In this document: positions 41,242 to 50,033 of the stretch, piece by piece | How the letters are laid out: each line of letters begins with the position of its first letter | How positions within the stretch are numbered: position 1 is the stretch's first letter | From: Pseudomonas sp. M30-35 | Lineage (GTDB): Bacteria; Pseudomonadota; Gammaproteobacteria; Pseudomonadales; Pseudomonadaceae | Direction of reading: 5' to 3' | DNA: 64,000 nucleotides | Assembly (NCBI RefSeq): GCF_002163625.1 | Contig: NZ_CP020892.1 | Span: forward strand, 4,836,001 to 4,900,000 | The notes under the pieces: generated by a model | What the model saw: the letters and a program-made list of their open reading frames with translations, nothing else | Database searches by the model: none | What the model was told of the DNA's origin: nothing | Translations under genes and position numbers: made by a program

Positions 41242-42903
41242 TTAGCGCGGTTCGGACATCAAGCCTTTCACAATCGCAATACAACCCACCAACAACACAA
41301 CGGTAAACGGCAGTCCCGTCGACACCGCCATGGCTTGTAGCGCCCCCAGGCCTCCGCCGAGCAGCAAGGCAATTGCCACTACGCCCTCAGTGATTACCCA
41401 GAAGACTCGCTGCGGAACCGGTGCATTGACCTTACCGCCAGCAGTGATGGTGTCGATCACCAACGAACCGGAGTCCGATGAGGTGACAAAGAACACAATG
41501 ACCAGAACGATACCGATGAACGAGGTGATTTCAGCCAACGGTAAATGAGCCAGCATTGCAAACAGCTTCAACTCAAGCGCGGCATCTTTAACCCCGGAAA
41601 AGCCTTCAGTTACAACCTGACCGATTGCAGTACCGCCAAATGCAGTCATCCACAGCACCGAAACCAGTGACGGTACCAGCAGTACTGAAATAAGGAACTC
41701 ACGCACGGTACGACCACGGCTTACACGGGCGATAAACATGCCCACGAATGGCGACCAGCTAATCCACCACGCCCAGTAGAACGCAGTCCAACCCTGAGTG
41801 AAATTAGCATCCTCACGACCGAACGGGTTCGACAACTCCGGCAGGTAAGTCGCATACGCCGCCAAGTTGGTGAAGAAGCCGGTGAAGATAGCTAGCGTAG
41901 GTCCGACCACGATGATGAAGGTAAGCAACAGCAGCGCCAGGCCCATGTTGATCTCGGAAAGAACCTTCACGCCCTTATCCAGACCCGCCAACACTGACAG
42001 CAAGGCGATACCGGTAATACCGACGATCAGCAGTACTTTGCTGGTGTCAGTAAGCGGCATACCAAACAAGTCGTTAAGCCCCGCCAGTGCTTGCTCGGCA
42101 CCAATGCCCAGCGATGTTGCCAGACCAAACAAAGTGGCAAATACCGCGAGGATATCAATCAGGTGACCTGGCCACCCCCATACGCGCTCACCCAGCAGTG
42201 GGTAGAAAATCGAGCGGATGCTCAGTGGCAAGCCCTTGTTGAACGAGAACAACGCCAGTGCCAGTGCCACAATCGCGTAGATCGCCCATGGGTGCAGGCC
42301 CCAGTGGAAGATCGTTGCCGCCATACCCAACTTTGCAGCCGCCTCAGCATCACCTACTGCACCACCCAAAGGGGCCCAGTCCGTGCGCACACCGTCAGCC
42401 CCAGCCGTAACTCCAGCAAACGCAGTATCGAAGTGGCTCATAGGCTCGGCCACACCATAAAACATCAAGCCGATACCCATGCCTGCAGCAAACAGCATGG
42501 AGAACCAACCGATATAGGTGTAATCCGGTTTGGCATCCATACCACCCAGGCGAACTTTACCCAGAGGCGAAACAATCAACACCAGACAGAGCACTACGAA
42601 GATGTTGGCGGCACTGAGGAAGAACCAAGCAAGGTTGTGTGTCAGCCAGTCGCGCAGAGCGGTGAACAGGGGAGCAACTTGCTCTTGCAGGGCCAAAGTG
42701 AGAACCACGAACAGCACGACTGCGAGGGCAGAAATACTGAAAACTTTGCCGTGGATATCCAGAGAGAAAAAATACTTGCCGGTAATATTATCTTGACCAA
42801 TCACGTAATCAGTATCGATTAGATTGGACTCACCAGATGGAGCAGGAATGCTATCTAAGCGCTCTTCCTGCGGGGTCGTGTCATGCGAAGGGGTTTTCCC
42901 CAT
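41242..42903 (-). CDS. BCCT family osmolyte transporter
   Basis: An inner-membrane transporter of the betaine/choline/carnitine family, 553 residues, about 12 membrane segments. Signatures: GMGIGLMFYGVAEPMSHF, the glycine-rich segment of helix 3, and the aromatic substrate box FYWAWWISWSPFVGMFIARV. ATG 42903 has AAGGAG nine bases upstream; the frame open to 43002 is not needed. Substrate probably glycine betaine, choline or a related quaternary amine; ion coupling cannot be assigned with confidence. No bet dehydrogenase genes are adjacent. Confidence 0.92.
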   Translation of the reverse strand: MGKTPSHDTTPQEERLDSIPAPSGESNLIDTDYVIGQDNITGKYFFSLDIHGKVFSISALAVVLFVVLTLALQEQVAPLFTALRDWLTHNLAWFFLSAANIFVVLCLVLIVSPLGKVRLGGMDAKPDYTYIGWFSMLFAAGMGIGLMFYGVAEPMSHFDTAFAGVTAGADGVRTDWAPLGGAVGDAEAAAKLGMAATIFHWGLHPWAIYAIVALALALFSFNKGLPLSIRSIFYPLLGERVWGWPGHLIDILAVFATLFGLATSLGIGAEQALAGLNDLFGMPLTDTSKVLLIVGITGIALLSVLAGLDKGVKVLSEINMGLALLLLTFIIVVGPTLAIFTGFFTNLAAYATYLPELSNPFGREDANFTQGWTAFYWAWWISWSPFVGMFIARVSRGRTVREFLISVLLVPSLVSVLWMTAFGGTAIGQVVTEGFSGVKDAALELKLFAMLAHLPLAEITSFIGIVLVIVFFVTSSDSGSLVIDTITAGGKVNAPVPQRVFWVITEGVVAIALLLGGGLGALQAMAVSTGLPFTVVLLVGCIAIVKGLMSEPR

Positions 42904-43199
42904 ATTGTAATACTCCTTTTGTGCATCTCGCGGACTATTGATAAGGCTCCAATGCCCTCGTACCCGGTGTAAGTCTGCGTCTGTAACTTCATGCAAAAAC
43001 AAACGGCGAACTTGCTTGAGTAATCACTCTCAAACACATCCGGCGCCCCGGAATAACCTGTAATGTTAACAGGTTGAAGGCTCTCCTGCTGGCGCGCAGG
43101 CTAACCACACCTTAATGTTCGCGAATAAATAATGGCTTAGCGTCCATAGTTACTGTAGTCGCGCTTTATCAATGCGGGGATATTTCGACAGGAATAAAC

Positions 43200-44645
43200 A
43201 TGAACATGGACATTGTTGTCTCGCCACTAGCGAGCTATTTACTCGCAGCGATTCATTTCTGCGGGCTGATTGCAGCACTGCACGCGGTATTTACAGTAAG
43301 AACATCTCAGGGTGCGCTTGCATGGGCAATTTCACTGTTTTTTATGCCTTATTTAACCCTGCTGCCGTATTTGGTTTTTGGTCGCAGCAATTTTGATGCT
43401 TATGTAACGGCCAGACGTGAAGCCGATACGGAAATGCACACGGCGATGTCCAAGCTGGACTGGCGGCCATGGGTCGAAGAAGCCGTATCAGCCAGCGAGC
43501 TACCGGGTTATAAACAATTAAGGGCGCTGCCCCGGCTGGGTGACATGCCGTGCCTGGCCAACAACCACGTTGCGCTACTGATTAACGGTGAGGCGACCTT
43601 CGCAGCGATTTTCAGTGCTTTAGCTTCGGCGCAAAAAGTTATTCTGATCCAATTCTTTATCGTCAAGGACGATGACCTCGGCCGCCGCCTGCGCGATGTA
43701 CTGCTTGAGCGGGCTGCTGCTGGAGTCAGTGTTTATTTTCTGTACGACGGTATTGGCTGCCACGCCCTGTCACAGCGCTACATTGACAGCTTGCGTAAGG
43801 GCGGCGTACAGATGCATGCGTTTCCAACGGGAGGCGGCATTCTTAACCGCTTCCAGCTGAACTTTCGCAACCACCGCAAGATTGTGGTGATTGATGGCGA
43901 ACGTGGATTTGTTGGCGGACACAATGTCGGCGACGAATACCTTGGGAAGAAGCCGCCGCTTTCCCCCTGGCGCGATACCCACATAGAGATTAATGGCCCG
44001 GTCGTCGCGTGCCTGCAGGAGTCGTTTGCCGAAGACTGGTTCTGGTCAACCCGGCAGTTGCCGAAATTGCTGCTCGCCGACGTATTCAGCACTGACGGCG
44101 TGATGTGCAAACTGATTACCAGCGGCCCTGCTGACCCAGATGAAACATGTTCGCTGATGTTTGTTGAGGCGGTGCAATCGGCGAAAGAGCGTATCTGGAT
44201 CACCTCGCCTTACTTCATACCTGACGAGTCGCTGGTTACGGCACTGCGCTTAGCCGTCATTCGCGGCGTTGATGTACGCATACTGATTCCATCCCGGCGC
44301 GACCACCGCATCGTGTTCGCCGCCAGCAACCTGTATGCCTTCGAGGCTGTTCGAGCGGGCGTTCGAGTGTTCCGCTACCAGCCTGGGTTTATCCATCAAA
44401 AGGTCATGCTGATTGATGATTGCGCCAGCGCGGTGGGCAGCGCCAACCTGGACAACCGCTCATTCCGGCTGAATTTTGAACTAACCCTGTTAACAATCGA
44501 TAACGACTTCGCCGCGGAAGTCGAAAAAATGTTGCTGGAAGACTTCAGCCAAAGCATTGAGATACGCATCGAAGACCGCAAACACATACACCGCCTGCAA
44601 AAGCTCGGCATGCGTATTGCGCGTTTGCTATCACCTATTTTGTAA
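43200..44645 (+). CDS. cls: Cardiolipin synthase (ClsA-type)
   Basis: Makes cardiolipin from two phosphatidylglycerols in the inner membrane. The 481-residue protein has two N-terminal membrane segments (about 8-28 and 38-60) and two phospholipase D HKD motifs: [18 protein letters not shown] in the first half and [20 protein letters not shown] in the second. Length and layout match ClsA. It stands alone, divergent from the BCCT gene; both bear on osmotic adaptation, but joint control is only a guess. Confidence 0.93.
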   Translation: MNMDIVVSPLASYLLAAIHFCGLIAALHAVFTVRTSQGALAWAISLFFMPYLTLLPYLVFGRSNFDAYVTARREADTEMHTAMSKLDWRPWVEEAVSASELPGYKQLRALPRLGDMPCLANNHVALLINGEATFAAIFSALASAQKVILIQFFIVKDDDLGRRLRDVLLERAAAGVSVYFLYDGIGCHALSQRYIDSLRKGGVQMHAFPTGGGILNRFQLNFRNHRKIVVIDGERGFVGGHNVGDEYLGKKPPLSPWRDTHIEINGPVVACLQESFAEDWFWSTRQLPKLLLADVFSTDGVMCKLITSGPADPDETCSLMFVEAVQSAKERIWITSPYFIPDESLVTALRLAVIRGVDVRILIPSRRDHRIVFAASNLYAFEAVRAGVRVFRYQPGFIHQKVMLIDDCASAVGSANLDNRSFRLNFELTLLTIDNDFAAEVEKMLLEDFSQSIEIRIEDRKHIHRLQKLGMRIARLLSPIL

Positions 44646-44649
44646 ACGC

Positions 44650-44675
44650 AAAGGCCCGCCACAGGGCGAGCCTTT
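44650..44675. terminator. Terminator after cls
   Basis: AAAGGC-(C)CGCC-ACAG-GGCG(A)-GCCTTT forms a stem with one mismatch, followed by CTGTT. It separates convergent cls and DUF3617 genes and may act in both directions. Confidence 0.75.
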
Positions 44676-44695
44676 CTGTTGCAACTGCCTACAAC

Positions 44696-45229
44696 TCAGT
44701 TTGATTGCTGCGGTTTCAACGTTCCGCAATCAGCACCCACCCAACTGGCATTGGTTTGCATGGTGCCGCTTTGCTGTTTGCCTTGATTGTTAAAGGTGCT
44801 GGTAACGGTGTTGGTGAATTGCTTGTCGTTGATAAACTTCGTCTCACCCTGCCCTTTAGCCTGCGGGCAATCAAAACTGAATTTCCAGAGCTTGTCAGAA
44901 CGCTCGGTGACCTGTTGCTTACAGCCGGACTGCTCTTGCAGCGGCAATTCATCAGACTTCACCTGTGCTTCGCTCAGGCAAATCTGCACGCCCTTATCAC
45001 CCAACCGCACGCCTTGCTTGGCGAGCATTTGCTCCATCATCTGACGCTGCTCCGGCGGCAGCGTTTTAAGCTTTTCGATCATCACATCCATCGCCGGCAT
45101 CTGTTGACCATCAACCGCCATGTTACTGGTGCTGATTTCCCACAGGCCAGGCAAAATCGGCGCCGCACTGGCCATGAGCGGGGTGAACCCAAGGCTGAGT
45201 ACCAGGGGTGTAATAAATCGCATACGCAT
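44696..45229 (-). CDS. DUF3617 family periplasmic protein
   Basis: A 177-residue exported protein: signal peptide about 1-23 (LVLSLGFTPLMASAAP), then the DUF3617 pattern PGLWEISTSN, KGVQICLSEAQ, SGCKQQVTERSD and FDCPQAKGQGE with three or four cysteines. Function of the family is unknown. The N terminus may start at ATG 45229 or two codons later. Confidence 0.82.
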   Translation of the reverse strand: MRMRFITPLVLSLGFTPLMASAAPILPGLWEISTSNMAVDGQQMPAMDVMIEKLKTLPPEQRQMMEQMLAKQGVRLGDKGVQICLSEAQVKSDELPLQEQSGCKQQVTERSDKLWKFSFDCPQAKGQGETKFINDKQFTNTVTSTFNNQGKQQSGTMQTNASWVGADCGTLKPQQSN

Positions 45230-45280
45230 AGTCTGCTCCAGAGAACCAATCAGTATTGATTCAGCCAGTCTAGTCTTGAT

Positions 45281-45793
45281 TCAACTGGATGACTCGGTTG
45301 TAACTTCATGTCGATAAATCTCAAGCCCACGCGCCTGATAGTTGTTCAATGCGCTGGGGTGATCAAGCGTACAAGTATGCACCCACACCCGCTTAACGCC
45401 CGGCCAGGACCACGCTGACTGCAAAGCCTGACTCAGTAAAGGGCCGCCAAAACCTTGGCCGAAAAAGTCTTCAACCAGGCCAAAGTAAAGGATTTCGACG
45501 TCACCTTCTGCACTCATTTGCAGTTCGTAATAACCGGCGATTGCACCTTGGAAATACGCCACCCAGGTACGGTGATGATCGCTGTTGATCAGCGCCTGCC
45601 ACTGCTCATCCGACCAGACCAACTTCTCTGTCCACAGCCAAGGCCCACCCACCAACTGGTAGAGGAAACGGTTGAGCTGAAATTGCTTGTGCTGACACTC
45701 GACGACAGTTAACTCAGTCGGCAGTGGCTTGGCGCGCAGTTGCTCAGGGCTGAGCATCTGAAGGTAATAGGTGGTGTAGGTCAAGTCACTCAC
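45281..45793 (-). CDS. GNAT family N-acetyltransferase
   Basis: About 170 residues with the GNAT acetyl-CoA motif EDFFGQGFGGPLLSQALQSA and the C-terminal VWVHTCTLDHPSALNNYQARG. The start is uncertain: GTG 45793 has AAGAG nine bases before it, and TTG 45799 is two codons longer. The MITE-like element begins nine bases upstream of 45799, so the promoter of this gene is inside or beyond that element. Acceptor unknown. Confidence 0.83.
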   Translation of the reverse strand: MSDLTYTTYYLQMLSPEQLRAKPLPTELTVVECQHKQFQLNRFLYQLVGGPWLWTEKLVWSDEQWQALINSDHHRTWVAYFQGAIAGYYELQMSAEGDVEILYFGLVEDFFGQGFGGPLLSQALQSAWSWPGVKRVWVHTCTLDHPSALNNYQARGLEIYRHEVTTESSS

Positions 45794-45807
45794 GATCAAA
45801 TACTCTT

Positions 45808-45980
45808 AGGGAACCTCTGAAAACTACTGCGCTAGGTATTACTGGGTCAGCCCTTGCTGCGTTAAAAAACTGCTCATAATCCTCATTTACAATACGTAAA
45901 GTCGAGCGCGACCCCGGTCTCTTACTCGCACTTTTTTGCCTTGTACTACCGTCGCTCGCCACCTTTATCAGAGCATCCCT
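45808..45980. mobile_element. MITE-like element
   Basis: A 173-bp non-coding element with imperfect terminal inverted repeats: AGGGAACCTCTGA at the left end and TCAGAGCATCCCT at the right (11 of 13 matching). The inside is of the CTGCGTTAAAAA...CTCATTTAC type seen in short IS-derived repeats of Pseudomonas. No clear target duplication was found. It has no transposase gene. Confidence 0.55.
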
Positions 45981-46025
45981 TGGAACTGGATTCTTGAGGC
46001 CGGTGGCCATGGTGCAGATGAACAA

Positions 46026-46055
46026 AACCCCCACCGGTAAAACCAAATGGGGGTT
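46026..46055 (-). terminator. Terminator of the TRAP-TAXI operon
   Basis: AACCCCCA (46026-46033) pairs with TGGGGGTT (46048-46055); read on the minus strand the stem is followed by TTTGTT. It lies 50 bases after the DUF1850 gene. Confidence 0.78.
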
Positions 46056-46104
46056 CTCTCCATCATACAACCAGCGCTTGTGGCACCGGGAGCAGGTTAA
46101 CTAA

Positions 46105-46521
46105 TTAACCCTTACCTGCACCTTGCGATGCGGGGGAGTTGAACTCACAACTCCAAAGTTCCAACGCGGGCTGGGACGCTTTTGGCGGGCCAAGCCATTC
46201 ACTCGCAGAGTGACAACGCTGGTTGAAACACAGTTGATAATCCCCTGCCTCGGGGGTTCGCCCCAAGCGCAGAGGTTGCAGGGGCGGTAACTGGCGATGG
46301 TAGTGCCAGCTGCCCTCACGCAGTACGGCGTCATCCGGTATTTCCATACCGGCGCCAGTACCCTTGACTCGCGCCTCACCGAGAACCAAGCCCTCGGCAG
46401 TGACGCGATAGTCTTCTTCCCAGCGAATGTGCTCGATGGTGTGCTTCCAGGCCAGGGTGAAATCGCTGATGGGCAACTGTGCCCACACCGTTCCAGCCAA
46501 GCCCATGCACAAACCAATCAA
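46105..46521 (-). CDS. DUF1850 protein of the TRAP-TAXI operon
   Basis: A 138-residue exported protein; the DUF1850 family occurs almost only beside TAXI-type TRAP transporters. A short signal peptide (IGLCMGLAGTVWA) precedes the domain (FTLAWKHTIEHIRWEEDYRV, GARVKGTGAGME-like segment, two cysteines CFNQRC). I place the start at TTG 46521, which overlaps the permease stop as TTGA and has GGTGG six bases upstream. An ATG at 46554 would overlap the permease gene by 37 bases. Role in transport unknown. Confidence 0.78.
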   Translation of the reverse strand: MIGLCMGLAGTVWAQLPISDFTLAWKHTIEHIRWEEDYRVTAEGLVLGEARVKGTGAGMEIPDDAVLREGSWHYHRQLPPLQPLRLGRTPEAGDYQLCFNQRCHSASEWLGPPKASQPALELWSCEFNSPASQGAGKG

Positions 46522-48545
46522 ACTGCAGCCACCGGCTTGTTGCGTGCACGCCACAAGTGTTGACCGAGGAACACCACGGCCAGTGCAAAACCAATTTCAT
46601 CGCTGATTGGGGTGGCCAGAATCAAACTTGCACCCGCGGCAAAACCCAGCATGCGCTCCCACCACGACAGTTTGAAGTTGAGGAAGCCGGTAAACACCAC
46701 GCCCCACAAACCAATCGCCACAGCCGCTTTGAACAGCGCATAAATAATCGCTAACCAATTGTCGCTCTGCATCATCAATGCGGGGTCATAGACCGCCATG
46801 AACGGCACGATGAAACCGGCGATGGCAATACGAATCGCCCATAGGCTGATCTTCAAGCCTTTCTCTTTGGCAATCGGCGCTGCCGCAAAGCACGCCAGAG
46901 CAACTGGCGGCGTCAGGTCAGCCATGATCCCGAAGTAGAAAACAAACATGTGCGAAACCACCAACGGCACGCCCAGTTCAAGCAATGCAGGCGCGGCAAT
47001 CGAGCTGGTGATGATGTAGTTTGGAATCGTTGGAATGCCCATGCCCAACACCAGGCACGTGAGCATGGTCAGCACCAGGGACAGGAACAAATTGTCTTGT
47101 CCGATCGCCAGAATGTAACCCGCAAATGTCGAAGCAATACCGGTCAACGAAACCACACCGATAATCACGCCCACCAGCGCACAGGCAATACCTACAGGTA
47201 CAGCATGACGCGCACCCTCAACCAGGGCGTGCAAGCACACCACCAAGGTGTCACGGCCGCCCTTGACGAACCAGCACACCGCGACCAGCAGCGCGACAAC
47301 GCCAAACACCACGGCAATGCCCATCTGGAAGAAGCCAGCGCAAAGCACCCCCAACGCCACCCAGAAGGCAATGCGCATACCCACCGACGATACCCGCAGG
47401 ATGATCGCAGAGCCAAGAATCACAATTGCAGTCAGGGCCAGACCGACCATGCCCGAGTACAACGGTGTGCGCCCGGAGAAAAGCAGGTAAACCAGAATGA
47501 ACAGTGGGATCAGCAGGTACCAACGCTCTTTAACCGCAGCCCAAGGATTCGGGCATTGATCTTTCGGCAAACCGTGCAGGTTGGCGCGACGTGCTTCAAG
47601 GTGAACCATCCAGAACACCGAGCCGAAATACAGAAGCGCCGGAATCAACGCCGCTTTGGCGACTTCAAAAAACGGCACGTTGATGGTCTCAGCCATGATG
47701 AATGCCACCGCACCCATCACTGGCGGCATAATCTGGCTACCCATGCTCGACGTCGCCTCGACGCCACCGGCAAAGGCCGGGCGGTAACCGAAACGCTTCA
47801 TCAATGGAATAGTAAACTGGCCTGTGGTCACCACGTTGGCCACACCGGAGCCGGTGATGGTGCCCATCAGCGCGGACGACACAACGGATACTTTAGCCGG
47901 GCCACCAACCTTGTGGCCAAACAGGCCCATGGCGAAGTCGGTGAACAGCTTGATCATCCCGGCTTGCTCAAGGAATGCGCCGAACAGGATGAACAGGAAG
48001 ATATAGGTAGCCGAAACGTAGGTCGGCGTGCCGTACAAACCTTCGGTGCCATACGCCAGTTGGTTAACCAGTTGATCCAGGTCGTAACCACGGTGCATCA
48101 AATCGCCCGGCAAGTACTGGCCCAGCAACCCGTAGGCCAAAAACAGCGCACAGATTATCGGCAAGGCGATGCCCATCACGCGACGTGCGGCTTCAAATAC
48201 CAAAGCAATCAACACCAGACCGACAACCATGTCCATCTGCGTAAGGTCGCCGGAGCGATAGATCAGATCGGCTTCAAATATCCACTGATAAGCCGCCGTG
48301 CCCATGCCCGCCAAGCCCAGAATCCAGGCGGCCGGTTGCCATGGCCGGCCTTTGCCAGTCGAGGAGAAACATAGAAAAACGGTCAGCAGCAGGAAGCCGA
48401 CGTGAACCGCACGCAGCACCTGACTCGACACGGGGTGAAATGCCGCCGTGGTGATTTGAAAAATGGAAAACAGCAGCGCAACAATAAATAGCGCTTTTGG
48501 CCACTCACTCGGATTTGCTGAAAGGCCTTGGTTGTTCTCACTCAT
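46518..48545 (-). CDS. TRAP transporter permease, fused 4TM-12TM (TAXI type)
   Basis: The membrane part of a TRAP transporter, 675 residues, in which the small (DctQ-like) and large (DctM-like) subunits are fused, as is normal for TAXI systems. About 16 or more hydrophobic segments are visible. Signature stretches are GSGVANVVTTGQFTIPLMKR, ATSSMGSQIMPPVMGAVAF and GMGIPTIPNYIITSS. Substrates of TAXI systems include glutamate, 2-oxoglutarate and C4-dicarboxylates. Operon order: binding protein, permease, DUF1850. Confidence 0.93.
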   Translation of the reverse strand: MSENNQGLSANPSEWPKALFIVALLFSIFQITTAAFHPVSSQVLRAVHVGFLLLTVFLCFSSTGKGRPWQPAAWILGLAGMGTAAYQWIFEADLIYRSGDLTQMDMVVGLVLIALVFEAARRVMGIALPIICALFLAYGLLGQYLPGDLMHRGYDLDQLVNQLAYGTEGLYGTPTYVSATYIFLFILFGAFLEQAGMIKLFTDFAMGLFGHKVGGPAKVSVVSSALMGTITGSGVANVVTTGQFTIPLMKRFGYRPAFAGGVEATSSMGSQIMPPVMGAVAFIMAETINVPFFEVAKAALIPALLYFGSVFWMVHLEARRANLHGLPKDQCPNPWAAVKERWYLLIPLFILVYLLFSGRTPLYSGMVGLALTAIVILGSAIILRVSSVGMRIAFWVALGVLCAGFFQMGIAVVFGVVALLVAVCWFVKGGRDTLVVCLHALVEGARHAVPVGIACALVGVIIGVVSLTGIASTFAGYILAIGQDNLFLSLVLTMLTCLVLGMGIPTIPNYIITSSIAAPALLELGVPLVVSHMFVFYFGIMADLTPPVALACFAAAPIAKEKGLKISLWAIRIAIAGFIVPFMAVYDPALMMQSDNWLAIIYALFKAAVAIGLWGVVFTGFLNFKLSWWERMLGFAAGASLILATPISDEIGFALAVVFLGQHLWRARNKPVAAV

Positions 48546-48664
48546 GGCGATGACGCCCTCATTACGTAACGGTTGCGCAGAACCGCTAACAAAACCTACC
48601 GTTCCGGCGGAACACTGGTTTTATTAGCACCTCTGGTGCGCGAAGATCACATCAAAAACTGATC

Positions 48665-48686
48665 GGGGCGAACGCCTGCCCGCCCC
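48665..48686 (-). terminator. Intercistronic hairpin between TAXI gene and permease gene
   Basis: GGGGCG (48665-48670) pairs with CGCCCC (48681-48686). On the minus strand the stem is followed after eight bases by TTTTT. It may partly end transcription, or protect the upstream mRNA, so that more binding protein than permease is made. Confidence 0.5.
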
Positions 48687-48698
48687 GACTCGTTACGA

Positions 48699-49652
48699 TT
48701 ACAGCGCGCCGACTTCTTTGTAGTAGCGCTCTGCACCTGGATGCAGCGGGATTGGCAGGCTCTTAGCTGCGGTTTCCAGTTTGATGTCCTTGGCCGCAGA
48801 GTGGGCATTACCCAAACGCTCAAGGTTTTCAAACATCAGCTTGGTCATTTGATAGGCGGTTTCTTCAGAAACGCCTTCATGACTCACCAGGATATTGGTG
48901 ATGGCAACGGTAGGAACGTCAGCGTCTTGGTCATCGTATGTACCGGCTGGGATGCTGGCAGGCTGATAGGCATCGTTACCAATCTTGGCAACCACATCAG
49001 CTGGAACCGACACGAAGTTGATTGGCAAGGTGGCCGCGAGGTCACGAATAGCCGCCATGCCCAAGCCCGAAGACTGCAGCGTAGCGTCAAGCTGGCGGTT
49101 TTTGATCAGCTCGACCGACTCGGCATACGGCAAGAACTCAACTTTGCCCATGTCTTCATACGTCAGGCCAGCTGCTTTGAGGATTGCCCGAGCATTCAGC
49201 TCAGTCCCTGATTTAGGTGCGCCAACCGAGATGCTTTTGCCTTTCAGGTCAGCCAGGGTTTTGATGCCCGACTCTTTGTTGGCAACGATCTGAATGTAGT
49301 TCGGATAAGTACCGGCAATCGCTCGCAGCTTTTTCAGCGGCGCTTTAAAGCCAGCTTCTTCTACACCGTTCCAGGCGTCAGCAACAGAGTCACCCAGCGC
49401 CAGCGCCAGCTCACCACGGCCTGCTTGCAGCAAGTTGAGGTTTTCAACCGATGCTTTGGTCGCCTGAACTGAAGTTTTCGAGCCTTCGATGCCGTTGCTG
49501 TAGATCTGAGACAGGCCAACACCAATCGGGTAGTAGACACCGCTGGTGCCGCCCGTGAGGATGTTGATAAAGGTTGGGGCTGCCAGAACTGCAGTGCTTG
49601 CAGTCAAGGTTGCGGCAGCTGCGAACAGGCTTAAACGCTTGGTCAATCGCAT
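48699..49652 (-). CDS. TAXI family TRAP solute-binding protein
   Basis: The periplasmic binding protein, 317 residues, with a Sec signal peptide (about 1-24, ATLTASTAVLAA). TAXI pattern: INILTGGTSGVYYPIGVGLS at the mature N terminus, LKGKSISVGAPKSGTELNAR mid-protein, and HPGAERYYKE near the C terminus. It is the first gene of the transport operon and has a 264-bp leader downstream of a sigma-54 promoter at 49916-49932. The ligand is probably a dicarboxylate or acidic amino acid, judging by the DctBD-type regulators next door. Confidence 0.92.
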   Translation of the reverse strand: MRLTKRLSLFAAAATLTASTAVLAAPTFINILTGGTSGVYYPIGVGLSQIYSNGIEGSKTSVQATKASVENLNLLQAGRGELALALGDSVADAWNGVEEAGFKAPLKKLRAIAGTYPNYIQIVANKESGIKTLADLKGKSISVGAPKSGTELNARAILKAAGLTYEDMGKVEFLPYAESVELIKNRQLDATLQSSGLGMAAIRDLAATLPINFVSVPADVVAKIGNDAYQPASIPAGTYDDQDADVPTVAITNILVSHEGVSEETAYQMTKLMFENLERLGNAHSAAKDIKLETAAKSLPIPLHPGAERYYKEVGAL

Positions 49653-49883
49653 GGATGAATCTCCGTCGTTGTTATGGCTTTATGCAGAGTTTTTCACTGT
49701 AGACGATGCCCACCGCAAAGTGGCTGGCAGGCGTCAGATCTTGTTAGAGCGTCAGAAATAAGCTTTCGCTTACGCGAGGCATATTGCCCGGCGTACTGGA
49801 GGAGGCGTTTGCTGGTAAGCGCGGCTGGCTTAGGCAATAGGCAAGATGATTCATGGCAAACCTCTAGTCTTTCTTATTGGATT

Positions 49884-49903
49884 ACCCGTACACAAAAACG
49901 GGT
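49884..49903 (-). promoter_or_regulatory. Hairpin near the 5' end of the TAXI transcript
   Basis: ACCCGT (49884-49889) pairs with ACGGGT (49898-49903). It begins just after the start point expected for the sigma-54 promoter and could protect the 5' end of the mRNA. Confidence 0.4.
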
Positions 49904-49915
49904 TACATCAAACTT

Positions 49916-49932
49916 AGCAGATGCCGTGCCAA
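49916..49932 (-). promoter_or_regulatory. Sigma-54 promoter of the TRAP-TAXI operon
   Basis: Minus strand TTGGCACGGCATCTGCT matches YTGGCACGRNNNTTGCW with one mismatch, keeping the -24 GG and -12 GC at correct spacing. It lies 264-280 bases before the TAXI start codon and just downstream of the dctD-like gene. Confidence 0.85.
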
Positions 49933-49990
49933 TACGTGAAAGTCCCGCTCTAGACCGGTTTTGATAAATTAACAGTCGAATACCAGCAAC

Positions 49991-50033
49991 AATCCGCCTA
50001 TAACTAGTCAAGCATAGGCGGTAATCCGCCTAT
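49991..50033. repeat. AATCCGCCTAT repeats, possible activator site
   Basis: AATCCGCCTAT occurs at 49991-50001 and 50023-50033, with the inverse ATAGGCGG at 50014-50021. The group is about 60-100 bases upstream of the sigma-54 promoter, where an enhancer-binding protein would bind. It also forms a hairpin at the end of the dctD-like gene, so terminator and enhancer roles are both possible. Confidence 0.5.

Noticed and set aside
45786-46070. 94-codon frame on the minus strand
   Set aside because: It runs through the MITE-like element and a terminator; there is no sign of a real protein.
46950-48374. 474-codon open frame opposite the TRAP permease gene
   Set aside because: Composition is rich in His, Gln and Arg, as expected of the complement of a membrane-protein gene; the permease on the other strand is certain.
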